From Watersipora subatra (Eukaryota; Bryozoa; Gymnolaemata; Cheilostomatida; Watersiporidae): a DNA stretch of 64,000 nt. Shown here piece by piece: positions 33,121-46,200 of this stretch. The position numbers and the translations under genes are program-made. The stretch spans positions 35,204,121 to 35,268,120 of the forward strand of contig NC_088711.1 of assembly GCF_963576615.1 (NCBI RefSeq). Direction: 5' to 3'. Below the pieces are notes generated by a model that saw nothing but the letters and a program-made list of their open reading frames with translations, was not told the DNA's origin and made no database searches. Numbering within the stretch: position 1 is the stretch's first letter; each line of letters begins with the position of its first letter.

Positions 33121-34830
33121 AATTATTAATTTATGGTGAGTCAGAACACTTACAAAATTTTTTTTAGTAGCTGTCATTTTCCTCTTTGTCACTCTGTGTA
33201 AATCTACTTATCACACGTTCAGTGTTGTGTTCCTTATGTATCAAGCTGGACCAAGTAAATGACATAATGATACTTTTCAATATTTTCTAGAACATATTGC
33301 TTTTTGATGTCCTTCTACTCTACTTTGTAGAATATCTGTCGATTGAGTGAGGACAACAGTCAGTAGAAAGTTATATGACGATGTGTGATTGAACGTACCA
33401 ATTCTATCATTTCAAGATGTATCACTTGAATGATGGTGCTAATATATGATGAATAAAAAAGTTGAACAAATCGATTTGTGCTGGATGTTTGTATTGTTTT
33501 GCAGAATAAATCTTAAACTTGTGATATATCTGCTGATTTAATTGATGAAATAGGAAAACTGCAGCAAGTGAAAATACTACAAGAATGTGTATTTGCATTT
33601 GAACTGTAGTGAGTGTAAAGTTAGCGTAATTCCTCTAAATTATACACCGAAAATTCATGTTGAAACATTTGACTTACAAGATGTCTCTTAAGGTTCTCTG
33701 CTCTGATGCTTTCTCTCCTTGTGTCCAATCTATCAATGTTTCTGTCAGCACCCTGGTTAATAACTGTATAGCATATTTATTTGCATACTTAAGTGGAATA
33801 AACTGCAATAAAATTATATACCAATTTAAAGCATGAGCAGTAGTTGGAAGCTTTTTTATGTATTTAGTTTACCAGGTTTTGGCTATTGATGAAACAATTC
33901 TAGAATATTTAACTGCGAAATCTTCTTTAAATATTATATGCAAGTGTACAGGGCAAACAATTCATCAAAATTAAATTTATTTGGCTCTATATTTAAAAAA
34001 TATATAGAAACACTAGCATATAATTGAGCAAACCATCCTTTTTAGAAATAATTTTATTGTCAAACAGCACAACTCATAGCCTGAGAACCAGGGCTTGCTG
34101 TGGAAGTGACTTGGTAAAGAGTAAAGGTCTCTTCACCTTGGCTTCCCATCTGCTGCCAACCCCTTACAACATAGGTGCATACTTGCCATACACCTAATAT
34201 AACTTGATCACATGAGAGTTGTTTTAACAATAATTTGACAACTCCTTAATACAGACAACAAATGCTGCACTATTCAATTATGATAATTATATGGGAATAG
34301 CAATGTGGTAAATTTATGATGTAGAGACATTCAAGCAATTTTCTTGAAATATTATAAAAGATGATCTCAACCAGCTGTGAAGAAGGCTCCACGTAAAAGT
34401 GGGACATAATGATAGGTAATAGAAAATAAACAAACACCTCCAAAGTTATGCCATGTTATATTGACTGCAAATTGAGAATAACTTTTTGTGACAGGCTGCT
34501 CATAGTACATAAAAACACTCAGCTATCGATATGTGTCTGTATGTATAAGACTAGCAACTTCAAAAATTCTTGCGCTTATTTTTTTTTACTTTATGACTCC
34601 GGAAAAATATGGTTTTAACTTCAAAAAAGAGTTTTTGCTTTATTGCAAATAAACAGCTGTCAAAATTACCATTATCTCTAATAATCTCTACCCAAGGAAG
34701 GTTTATATAACGTACTTTTTTTAATGCTATTAAAATGAGAACACCGTTCTGATTCCTCATTATTACATGGGCATGTCATGCAATTTAATATGTTTTGGCC
34801 TTATTAATATGATTGGCATGTGTGTTTTAT
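33121..34830. other. Stretch without recognised content
   Basis: No exon, repeat family or RNA gene recognised. Confidence 0.5.
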
Positions 34831-34859
34831 TTCTTAGTTAAAAGTGTGTGTGGGGGTTC

Positions 34860-35000
34860 ATGTGTAAACATATTTACATATATTTATAGCACATATATAC
34901 TATATATGCTGTATACTATATATGTACATATATACATGTATATATACTGTATACATACTTATATACCATGCATGTACATGTATATATATGTACTTTGTAG
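34860..35000. repeat. AT-rich simple sequence
   Basis: TATATACTATATATG-type words run for about 140 bp; ORFs over them are spurious. Confidence 0.7.
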
Positions 35001-35154
35001 TTATATTGTACTTTATGTATTGATGCATTTTTTGTGTAAAAAGATAACAGGATCTGATCTAAAGATACTTTATTTACGCACGCACACAAACACAAAACAT
35101 ACATTCATCATGTCATTCCTTATTTTATACATCAAAAAGTTAGAGGAGGCACAA

Positions 35155-35275
35155 TGCCACAATATCCCAGATCGTAGGCATAATCTCTCATCTTGTAGAC
35201 GTAATCTCCTGTAGGCAAAATCACTTGTAGGCGTAACCTCTCGTAGGCGCAGTGTCTTGTAGGTGTAATCTCTGA
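35155..35275. repeat. Degenerate 18-bp tandem repeat
   Basis: About six units of TCTTGTAGGCGTAATCTC with changes. Confidence 0.75.
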
Positions 35276-35339
35276 ATACCCATAGGGCGTGATAAACTTA
35301 CAGCCGTACAAAATATGGGCGTGAGGAACATAGGCTCAT

Positions 35340-35410
35340 TTCACACTCTCGTGCTGCTGCCATTTACAAAAACACGTGAATCGACAGGTAAGACCACCTC
35401 ACGTGGAAAA
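35340..35410 (+). promoter_or_regulatory. Two CACGTG E-boxes around a candidate splice donor
   Basis: CACGTG occurs at 35373-35378 and 35400-35405, and GACAGgtaaga at 35387/35388 is a good splice donor. Together they could mark a non-coding first exon. CTPS needs one upstream, because its first coding exon starts at an acceptor. The link is inferred from position and motif only. Confidence 0.2.
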
Positions 35411-35623
35411 GTAAGTCGCACTTGGTTATTCGCACGGTATCTAGCCTTTTCACTAGAGCATTTTTATGTAACACTATTTGTTTAAAACTGCAATTTACAA
35501 ATACAATATATATAGTTTTATAAAATTATCTAGTGTTCTCTAATTAAACGACACATTTGTTCATTTCAACACTCACCACGTTTGCTGAACACGCTAGCTA
35601 AACCCAGTCACATACACCGGAAT

Positions 35624-35792
35624 CATACCTGCCAACTCTCACGCATTAGGCGTGAGACTCACGCATCCACCTAAAGAAAAAATGAAAATGCGCGAGTTTT
35701 TTTCCGCAATTTTATATATGCTATCATTGATACATCAATTGCCCCAAAACCAACTCTCACGCATTGTCCCACTTTTGGGTTGGCAGGTCTGA
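35624..35792. mobile_element. Small MITE-like element, about 169 bp
   Basis: The left end ATACCTGCCAAC and the right end reverse complement AGACCTGCCAAC are inverted repeats. A direct repeat CCGGAAT lies on both sides (35617-35623 and 35793-35799). The words CTCTCACGCATT occur near both ends. It has no coding capacity. Confidence 0.65.
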
Positions 35793-35799
35793 CCGGAAT

Positions 35800-38548
35800 A
35801 ATACTTTATTTTCTTGGCTTGATTTTTTGTTTTTACCGGCACTGCATTAAGACCAATAGTAAATGCGAGCTCATTGGGAATGAAGTCTGTACCTTGCCAC
35901 TTTCATCCTAAGGTTGTAATAGTTCCAATTATTCCCGCACCATGCGATAGGAACACCACACCTCTCTCATTTTACAGACTCGTGGTTTGAAGCGAAAATG
36001 GAAATATTAGTGGGTCGGAGAGTGTGGACGTCTCTGCAAGCTGTCGCAGCAACCGTTTTATATTTTCAAGTTGTGATATGCTCAAAAACCACAATTCTAT
36101 TACGTTGATCCAGTTATAAAATTTTACCTTGAATAAAACCGTTTGAGAACAATATATTATGCACAGATATTTAATTATACTAGGCAAGCCATTGATAAAA
36201 CAATTTGAACACAGAAATTTAACTTACTAGTTTCTTTGGAATATATGCAAAATTAGGCACAGTATTGAGTTTCCTACTAGCAACCCTTTTGTAGAATAAT
36301 AGTAAATTCGGAACATATTTTAAAATGAAATTTTACACCCTTAGTAGATCATCCATTTGTTGATATTATTAATATTAATTATTATTTTCACATGGTGTAC
36401 TCTATACTCATTCTCCACATTTGGGCCGGAGTAATGGTACAGGTCAATGACCAATGCTGTTTCAGCATTCACTTGCATATACAACTTTGTTACTACTTTA
36501 TGCACTACTACAGCATCATTTTCATTTGTATAAGATTCTTTCCACCTTTTGTTGAAGCCTATTAAGATATTCCAATATTCTTCATGAAAAGAAATCCTAC
36601 TATTAATTTACTTCTCCGGTACATTGTTATTAAAACCTAATTTTTTTAGATACCTACGTTAAGAAATTTAAAAATACTGTGTACCCCCGTCATACAACAA
36701 TAATTCATTCTGGTGTTGGGATCGTAAAGGGAAAATGTCATAGAGAGGGGTATAAGAACCCGTCGTAATTATCTAATGCAAACACCCCCAGTAAAAAAAG
36801 CATCAAGTTTTCATATACGTACTGTATATATTAAAAATTAATAACAAAATAGCATATTAACCTTAATAACTGTAGTTATCTCTTTAGTGGTTATGATCTG
36901 CAATAAAATGTAACATTACTATGTACATGTCACTTTCTTATTTCTCCTTTTAACATCATTATCAATCTTAGGACCCATGGCTAACGAATTGAAGTTATCT
37001 AATTATATATAATGAATTAAAGTTTATAGTAAATATTAAATTAAACACTGAAATGCACAATAAATTCGATATCATTTCACTCACGCAAGTTGAAGCCTTT
37101 ACGAAACCTGAAGAATGCTGAACTGAGATAGAGCATCATCGTAACTCATTCAAGCGTTATGGAAGAGATTTCGGCGAATAGCATATCGGCATCTTCGTGA
37201 CTCTTATGTCTGCAGCACACCAATCGCCAAATTTGAGTTTCGAGAAACATTTTTGTTGATGTCGAATGGTGAGGAAAATGTCGTAACGAAGGGCCGGAGA
37301 AACTTCATGTTCCGGTAAGGCCAACAAAACATAAGACAGGGATACCGTAACCCGGTAGTCAACTGTAGTAGTGCGGCTGTCTGTTATTATGAGCAATATT
37401 ATATTGCAATTGAAATACTTATTCGAGTTTTAATTTTGAATGTATTTACGATATTTAAATATTACAAAAAGTAGAATATGCAAGATCTCTTATTTTTAGA
37501 TGCACTAGAATTGTGTTTGACCTGATTTTTCAATTTTTCGTCGTATACACTCATACATTGTATTGATTAGGCAGCATTAAAATGCGTAGTTAAGTGTTAG
37601 AATACTCCATTGTGTGAAGAACAGATCAAGGCAATCAAATCTTTATTTGGTTTTGATGCAAATCAAAAGGATAAAAGAACTGTATGAAAATAAAAACAAT
37701 TCTTGTTTCACAACTCTAAATTGTTGAAACAGACATTGAGGTGAGCCATATCAAGTGATAATGGATGACAAGGCTGGTTTGGTAGTAGACATGTGACAAA
37801 TCGATTGTCTCTCTATGAGGAATGTGACAAATAAAGGTTTTTCTAATGATAGAATTGTATTAAAATTACTCTAAAACTATTTCGCAAAACCGCCGTACAT
37901 AAGAATAATTTTCTGCCAATAGTTATCTTCCTTTAGGTCAGTCAACTCATGAATACGTTTTATGTAATTGCTGCGCTGTATTTATCTTCTGACAATGACT
38001 TTCTTTGTAAGCTTGACCTGATTTTCTTGGTCATCAAAGTGTTTATTGGTTGACTCCTGCTTTAGTCATGTGAGCTTTGTTTAGAAGCAATGGGAAAGCA
38101 TGAGTTTTTGCTTGAGGTGCATGGCCCTAGCTATTAGTGAACCTAGGAACAAACCAGTAGAGCCTTGATGTTGCATGACAGTATGTATGCAGTCCTCTCA
38201 TTCTTACCGATGTGACTGTCAAACTAGCCCAGGATTGCCACCTTTTTCAGGCAATTAGGTCTACCTTCACTAGTATTTATTAGTTAGTCAGATTTAATGA
38301 CTAATATTATTTGGTCAGAAGACTTCATCAGCTGTGATGGCTGGGTCCGTCATGTTTTTCTATTTCTTATAACTTATGGGTAGTAAAAATAGGAATATGA
38401 TATTTTTTGTGGGGTCAAATATAGCATATAGTCAAACAAACTGCTAGAATCTTCTCTTCATTCAAATTGGAAACAGGATTCACTTTTAAGCATTTTAAAG
38501 ATGAACTTGTTCAAAATTTTAGCACATTTTTTGCGAAAGTATCGAATA
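35800..38548. other. Stretch without recognised gene
   Basis: 2.7 kb of AT-rich sequence. Open frames at 35972-36187 and 37157-37396 lack recognisable domains or splice context, so I do not call them genes. Confidence 0.5.
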
Positions 38549-39805
38549 TATCGTAAAACCTTCGTTTGAATGCCATGGCGCTCAACCCTTCCCTTAAAGT
38601 GGCGCTTTATTAGAGGTGATATTCAAATAAAAGGTGAAGTTGCATTTTTTAAACACTTTGTCAGTGTTGAGATGATAAATTTAACCCTTTCACCGGCGAA
38701 TGATGTCGCTTATATTTTGCGCTCTCCTGCGGGCTCTGCGACATTAACCCATTTGGATGCAAGGAATTTGCTAACCTCCCTCCACCTTGTCGTAGATCTT
38801 TAAATAGATATGCATGAAGAAGCTGTTACATATTTTTACCAGTTGATATTTATTGCTTACCATTAACCTACGATGATCTTATAGCCTGCATTGCAATTTG
38901 TTGGAGCTATAAAGTTTTTTATTTGATTTTAAATTTGAAGGCATAATTTCAATTTTTATTTTATAACTATGTATATTTAACAAGGTTGTATAAAAGCTCA
39001 TTGCACTCATCTATATGTTTGCTACAGTTTGCAGCCAAATCTGGCTTTTTATGTGCATTAGAACAAGTTGCGGGTGTCAATCCATTGCAAGACGAATTCA
39101 GATTACCGCAATCATGCTATAAAATAATATGCTATAAATCTGCAAGTTTATAAGCCTTATAATAATAATAATCTATCAAATGCTACAAATATATATTAGA
39201 GAACAAGTGACATAAACAAACCATAATTATAATACAGGCAGCAACACAAATTAACATTTTCAAAACAAATATTAACATTTGTTTGCTCGGCCAGTTGTGA
39301 TTGTTGCGTCAGTTTGGAACCATTTGATATTCTTCCGGCTGTTCAATACCTCCCACATATCTTCCGACCTCAAACCGTCTTCTGCACAGCTGAGCTAGTC
39401 AATATTAGCCTCTAAACAATCTTTTAGCAGAGCAAAACTTTTAGGCGATGCCATTTTGAATAGAAACTTCTAGCGCAACTAAAGAGAAACCGCGTTTAAT
39501 TGAAATAACCTCAAAATGTTAGACTCGCAATATGGACTAGCACAGATTCCATCGTAAATGTGAAAACCTTTTCTGCGTACATCGAAGTATCAAGACCGCG
39601 TTAAAAAAGGAATTACTACTAGTCTGATACAGTTACTAATTATTTCTATGGTCATAGAAGTGTCATTCAAATAGAAGTGGCGTTCAATTAAGGGGTGGCG
39701 CTCTATTTTCTAACCCAACTTTTATAGTGGCGCTCAAATAGAGATGGCGTTCAAATAGAGGTGGCGTTCAAATAGAGGTGGCGTTCAAATACAGGTTTTA
39801 TGGTA
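38549..39805. mobile_element. Non-autonomous DNA transposon with GGCG(T/C)TCAAATA-rich ends
   Basis: The left end reads TCGTAAAACCTTCGTTTGAA and the right end, reverse complemented, TACCATAAAACCTGTATTTG. Both continue into GAA(T/C)GCCA(T/C)-GGCG words. The right end carries about four tandem copies of GTGGCGTTCAAATAGAG. No transposase frame is present in the 1.26 kb, and the superfamily is undetermined. Confidence 0.65.
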
Positions 39806-40083
39806 ATCTCACTGCTGCTTGATTTGAGCATTTTAACAGCGATCAAGTTTTGTCGATTTTAATCTTGAAACATCCTGGCAGTCAGATCACCTCAAACATC
39901 AAAAACAATCGCAAATGGTAGAAACATACTAATACTTTCTGATAAATCTACTAAAGTTTTGCTCAAGTTCATTTTTAAGGACATCGATACCAACTTTCAG
40001 TATCCACTTCATTTTTTCTAAAACATTTCTATGTGTGTCCAAACACTTTCATAACTTTAAGGGAATTATGTTGCAGGGTAAAG

Positions 40084-40249
40084 ATGAAGTACATCCTTGT
40101 AACTGGTGGTGTTATCAGCGGTATTGGCAAGGGAATAATTGCTAGCAGCCTCGGAGCCCTACTCAAAGCTCATGGCCTCAGAGTTACTCCCATCAAGATA
40201 GACCCATACATAAATATTGACGCCGGCACATTTTCACCATACGAGCATG
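40084..40249 (+). CDS. CTPS: CTPS coding exon 1 (residues 1-55)
   Basis: Exon starts at 40077 after ...atgttgcag, ATG at 40084, donor CATGgtaaga. [17 protein letters not shown] marks the true start by comparison with the family. Confidence 0.96.
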
Positions 40250-43200
40250 GTAAGAATTATTTTTAGGCAGACATATTTTTTCTTCACGTTTCATCTCTCG
40301 ATTCACTTCTAGTTGATTGAGATCCAATTCAGGCATGCCTTTACATAATGTAAATAAAATACATTAATAAATCTAATTTATTAATGTATTTATTTATATT
40401 ATTTACATAATGTAGATAAAATGCATTAATAAATTAGATTGATTACATTCAAATAATGTGATTGTTTACAGATTCACCCTCCACTTTAAAATGTAGATTC
40501 TGTGTCTAGTTCAATTGATTAAAGACATTGAGCAATTATAATGAAGTATTTTGTCTGCTAAGTCAATAAATCAAGTATGAACATAAAAATGTTCGAACGA
40601 CTTGATAAATTACTTGAACAACTTAAATAGATGACTCGAATGATTTTTCTTAGAACAAACACTTTACGTGGTTTTACTTGAGGTTGGAAAAAATCTTGAT
40701 TTTTTAAACCTTGGTAAGTTATCAATGTAAATCTGTGCAGCTGTCAGTATAATATCCCAGGTATTGTAGCTGAAGCTGATGGGTCGTCTGACCACAGCAA
40801 CCTTAAATGGAATAACAAATGTGCAGCGAAAATCGTTCGTTTAGACTGTGGTTGAACCTTTGCTCCGCAGCGACAACATTTATATTTGTCGCTATATATT
40901 CATGTTAGAGAATAGGGTCTGTATTTTGGTCAAACTGCAGTAGCATTTTTTGCAACTGGTTTCACTAAGCTAAAAATTAGTAAACGTCTTTAGTTTGTTA
41001 ATTGCATTGATTCTTGTGCAGAATTTTCTCTTGTTTCCAAAAAACCTCAAGTTATAGCTCTATGACGGAAACTTCAGTTTTCACAGTAAAAATATCGAGT
41101 GTAGCCTACGTCAGCGAAAAATTTTCACCATGAATTAATTCCGTCAGAACGAGCAAAATATTCTGCAGTGAAAGAGTTACGTAGCTTCATTACAATCATA
41201 TTGCACATGTATATTTATATCAAGGTTCTCAGCAGATAGGATTGAAGGGCGGACTGTCCCTCTTTTGTCCATCCGTCTCCCGTCATAACTTATTTAGTAC
41301 AGTTAGCTTCTGCACCGCCATTACCAGTTTCAGTCTCACTTTCACATGATTCACTTTTATATGAGCTTCCAATGTCATTCTCACGGTCTTTTAACCTAAA
41401 ATTTCCTCTGCAGAACTAGTCGATATCGGCATCAAAACAAATTGTTTATTAAAGTTAGTATTTCTGCTTGCACATGTGTACTAATCACAAAGAATATCTT
41501 TATGTTAGTGCAGAGTATTTAGTGTTAACCCAAGCTGAAAATCAGTTGATATAATACAAATATATAAACTATCCAAAGAATTTTAAAAGGGTCTATCTAA
41601 TCACGAAACTTTTGTGATTTGTTTTCAGGGCAAATACCCGAAATTTTCAGGATCCATCATGAAAGGGTCAAAAGGGTCAAATTGAAACATGTTTGTTTTA
41701 TAACTTTGCATCGCCATATTATGTGAGTTTGCTTTTCTTCCTGAGTATGCTACTGTTTTGTTTCCATTGGGTATGTACCAATATAAATTGTCTCATTATG
41801 TTGTTATTTTGATGAGTAAATGGTTATTAAAGAATGGAGATACATCGATTACTATTAGTGCCAATTCACCTATTGAAAATGAGAACAAGGGTATTAGTTT
41901 TCTGCACAAAGCATTGATAGCCTTTATTCATCAGGTTATTCAGTAGCAATAGTAGGTGCAGTTGCAGAGCGCCCTCCCTGGGCTTCCGTCTCAGACTCGA
42001 ACCCTCCTCCCTTAGATTACAATTCTTGGGGAGAACCTTGAGATATGTATCAACATATATCAATGAATTAGGACTCATTACTGAGTAAAGATCGCAAAGC
42101 TACAATTTTGTGCTTTTGGTTTGGAAAACTATCGATTTCCAATAATTTTTTTTCGACTTGTATTTTTTAATGTAAATGGTTCATTTCTGTTTTCATATTT
42201 AGTTGTCAAATTTTGCGAAGCGTGTCTTTAGAGTTAATAACATGTTTACAGTTGTTGTTCTTGTAATGCAACCTGGTGATTCCTGGTGACACCTCTTATG
42301 TGTTGTGTTCGGTTTACTAGGAGAGGTATATGTCTTGAATGATGGCGGGGAAGTTGACTTGGACTTGGGTAATTATGAGCGGTTTCTGGATGTTACACTG
42401 GGGAAGGACAACAATATCACGACTGGTAAAATCTACCAGCAGGTAATCAGCAAGGAGAGGAAAGGAGATTATCTCGGCAAAACTGTGCAAGGTACAGCAT
42501 GACTTATCCAGTTATGGATATTATATATAACATAGTATTGTAAACATTATGTTAAACAACCAAATGTACAACCAAACTTGGACATGTCAAGCTACTCTAT
42601 TCCGATATTTGCGTTGTATTTCATTTAATTTGTACCAAGAAACTTGAAGATAAATACTGCTAGTAATTACATATAGCGTTAAAACAAATCCATTATATGA
42701 AAATGTACAAAGAACTAAAAGCTGAGTTAATGAAGTGATAATCAATAAACATGCTCTTATTTTCAAATGACCTTTACACTGATAACATGTGTAGCCTGGG
42801 CAATACAGGAGTCGGGCAGTATAGAGGTAAAGGTAGTGATATGAATATGGAACTAGTATAACATAGACTAAGCGAATTTGAAATTAGTCAACTTATTTAT
42901 ATTTTTTGTATTTGGAATCTTTTATTATTTTTCAATTATTCACGGTCAGCCTTTTCACTTACACTCATTTCAGGTTGTTTCTCATTGCATCGGCTGTACT
43001 TTCTTTTTCGCTATAACTATGAGATGACTTTGGAGAGTTTTTAAGGATTTGAAAATGTTTCCTCACATTTTATATGTTACAAAGACGTCCTTCGGCATTT
43101 TTACTACTACTATTACCATTTGCACTGGTCTTTTTGAGATCCTTGATTGTAAAACTAAAAAGAATGGTATGAAAAACTGTTTAATATCATTCGAACCATG

Positions 43201-46200
43201 TAAAACTTAACTGAAAAATAATTGTGTGCGTATGTACTTATTTGCGAAGCTGAAATGTTTTGAAAGCCAGCACACTTTATGTCGAGACAAGTGTTTGTTC
43301 AATATATGTCAAAATATTCTTATATAGAAGTGATCATAAATTGAGGTTTGCCACTAATGAATTGTCGAATATATCAGTTATCAGTTACGATATCACATCC
43401 TTTTCAGCATAGCTTGTCTCAGATGTCTGCGAGTTCATGATTTTATAGTATGTCGTATAGTGTGTCGTATAGTATGTCGTATAGTGTGTCGTATAGTATG
43501 TCGTATGGTATGTCGTATGGTATGTCATGTAGTGTGTCGTATAGTATTTCGTGTCGTATAGTATGTCGTATAGCCATTTTTGCCTTTGTAAGTCTTCATA
43601 CATAAAGAGCGACTTCTATTGAAGTTATCACATGGTTTTGTTTCAGTTGTTCCTCACGTAACTAATTCTATTCAGGATTGGGTGGAACGCGTCGCCCGCA
43701 TCCCGGTTGATGGTGGGGACAGTCCTCCTGATGTTTGTGTCATTGAGGTTTGTCAATATCATATTTGTTAGTTTCATAATAGTGCATGTGTGCTAAGGTC
43801 GGGCTACTAACATCTACAAAATGGTTCGTTTGCTAGCCAGCACATTGACAATGCATTGTCAATAAATCGTGTCGAAATTAACTTGTTGGTTTTCATTGGT
43901 AGATGTAGAACTGTTGCATTCGTTGGAACCCAATCTTGCTCTGTAGTTGGATATGTCACTTGTCAGACAAGTATTTATGTTCTTGTGTGTTTTCATCGTT
44001 ACTATGTAGCACTTATTCCTTGAGCAAATGTATAGCAGTACAAATGGCCGTACAAAGGTTATCTCTATCGCAAATTGTTGATAATCCATTGATTGTTGAT
44101 AATAAATATTCTGATGATAATAATATCATGACTGAGGGCAGTATTCATTGATCAATTTATTTGTCATCGTTATGCATCCTTTAGTAGCGTCGGCCTGTGT
44201 ATAACCACAAGAAAAAATATATACTATGCTATATATACTATATACTATCAGTTATTATGAGTACATGATGCTACATACATGAGTACTTGTGTCAGTCATG
44301 TAATGTACACTCTGTAGGCAGTGTAAACATGAGAACTTTTATAAATAATATTTGAATATAAATAATTTTGAAACATGTTTCAAAACGCTTTAAAGTCATT
44401 GCAGGATAATAGCAAATACAATGTGATAACACTCGCAGAGGTACTGTTTAGCGCAGCCATAGTCCACATTGGTCACCCAGGATGAGAACGCATCTCATAA
44501 ATTTCCATAAAATTGTTACATAGTCGTCCTTGTAGTTTTCTGTCAGTTGGGTGAATGATATAAACTGGAGATATAGTAGAGGCTGCTGCATTTCGTAAAC
44601 TCATAACTAAGCGATCACATGCTGTTTATCTTTGCTAGCTTGGGGGCACAGTTGGCGACATTGAGAGTATGGCATTCATAGAAGCTTTCCGACAGTTTGA
44701 ATTTCGAGTGAAACGAGAAAACTTTTGTAACATTCACGTAAGCCTCGTACCTGCACCAAAAACAACAGGAGAGCACAAGACCAAACCTACCCAGAAGTCT
44801 TTACATGAGCTGAGAGGTCTCGGTCTTGTGCCTGACATGGTAAGTCGCTAAGATCAGGTCGATAGCCAGTCGTACATCTTGCTTAGTTGGAGTGTTTCTA
44901 CTTTGCATTCTCTTTTGTAGCCATAGTTGTTCCTGACTAGCGATTCCATATTATGATTTCTACTGGCTTTTGTGAGTCTTGATCTGCCTGCTAGCAGTCA
45001 TGGATACTTGATATTGCAAGGGTTTTCATATGCTAATCCACTTGAATAGTTCCATCTGTTCCACTTTGCACTTGGAAGGCTTATTAAATTGTGTTCTCAA
45101 GAGACAATCTGCAGCAGAGTATTTTCTCCATAATCACCAAATTTCAAGACATTTGTATCATTACTCCTTTTTCCACTTGCTACCTTGTACATGTGTAGAT
45201 ATCCACAATTTGAAAAGGATCTACATTTGCTGACGTGTGTATAACCCTTTACGTCTTTTTTGTAAAAAAAAACATAAAAAAGTTGGTAAAATTAAAAAAA
45301 AAGTAAACAATAAATAATATTGAGTTCCACTTCTACTTAAGATCACTTCTACTCCAAAATAAGAATTTTCCAGCAGACGATGTAAAATACCAGCAGACGT
45401 GATTCTCCACTCAAAATAATTCCCAACATGAAATTCAGTTTCTCAAAATATAGCTGTTTTTTGAATGAAAGTGAAGCGAATGAAGAGCAATAAAATATAA
45501 GACTACCCAAATAATGTAATTATGTTAAAACTATATATTTACATATTTCAAGTTAGAGTAACTACTTACATTACACCCTTTGCCCGCTGCTGTTACAGTA
45601 AAGTATCAAAAACTAACTTTTCACGTTAGTCAATACTTTATTAATATTAATAATTAGTTTTTTGTTACTTGAATTTTAATTCTCTCCGGCTCGCCTTTTA
45701 CTTAAGTTATAAGGTATCTGGCTTATATATAACTCTCCAGTTAGCCTTCTACGTAAGTTATATATAAGGTATCTGGCTTATATATAACTCTCCAGGTAGC
45801 CTTCTACGTAAGTTATATATAAGGTATCTGGCTTTATTCGATGTATAATCACAGTACTTATTAAAGCAGTACTTATTAAAGCACATGAATTACATAATGT
45901 TGTTATTATATAGCTCAATACATCAGCGTCTTGGCTTTCGAATGAGCCTATATTCAATACACAAAGAATTATTATTTAGAACTATGAAAAACAGGGTGTC
46001 AAAAGTATGTCCTGCAATAAAAAAAACACTTGGTTGTGGTTCCCACGATGTGACGTCATAATTATTTATTTAGCCTTAGGTAGTCGATCCCTTTCGCTGC
46101 CATTGAGGCTGCGCTTTTCTGTGACAATTGGTGCTGTTAAACCCAGAGAGCGCTAATAATAAACTAGGATTCTAGATAATCAACAATGCCCAAGGATGGT

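Noticed and set aside
41940..42060. GGTTCGAGTC word resembling a tRNA B box on the minus strand
   Set aside because: No A box or cloverleaf could be found at the right distance.
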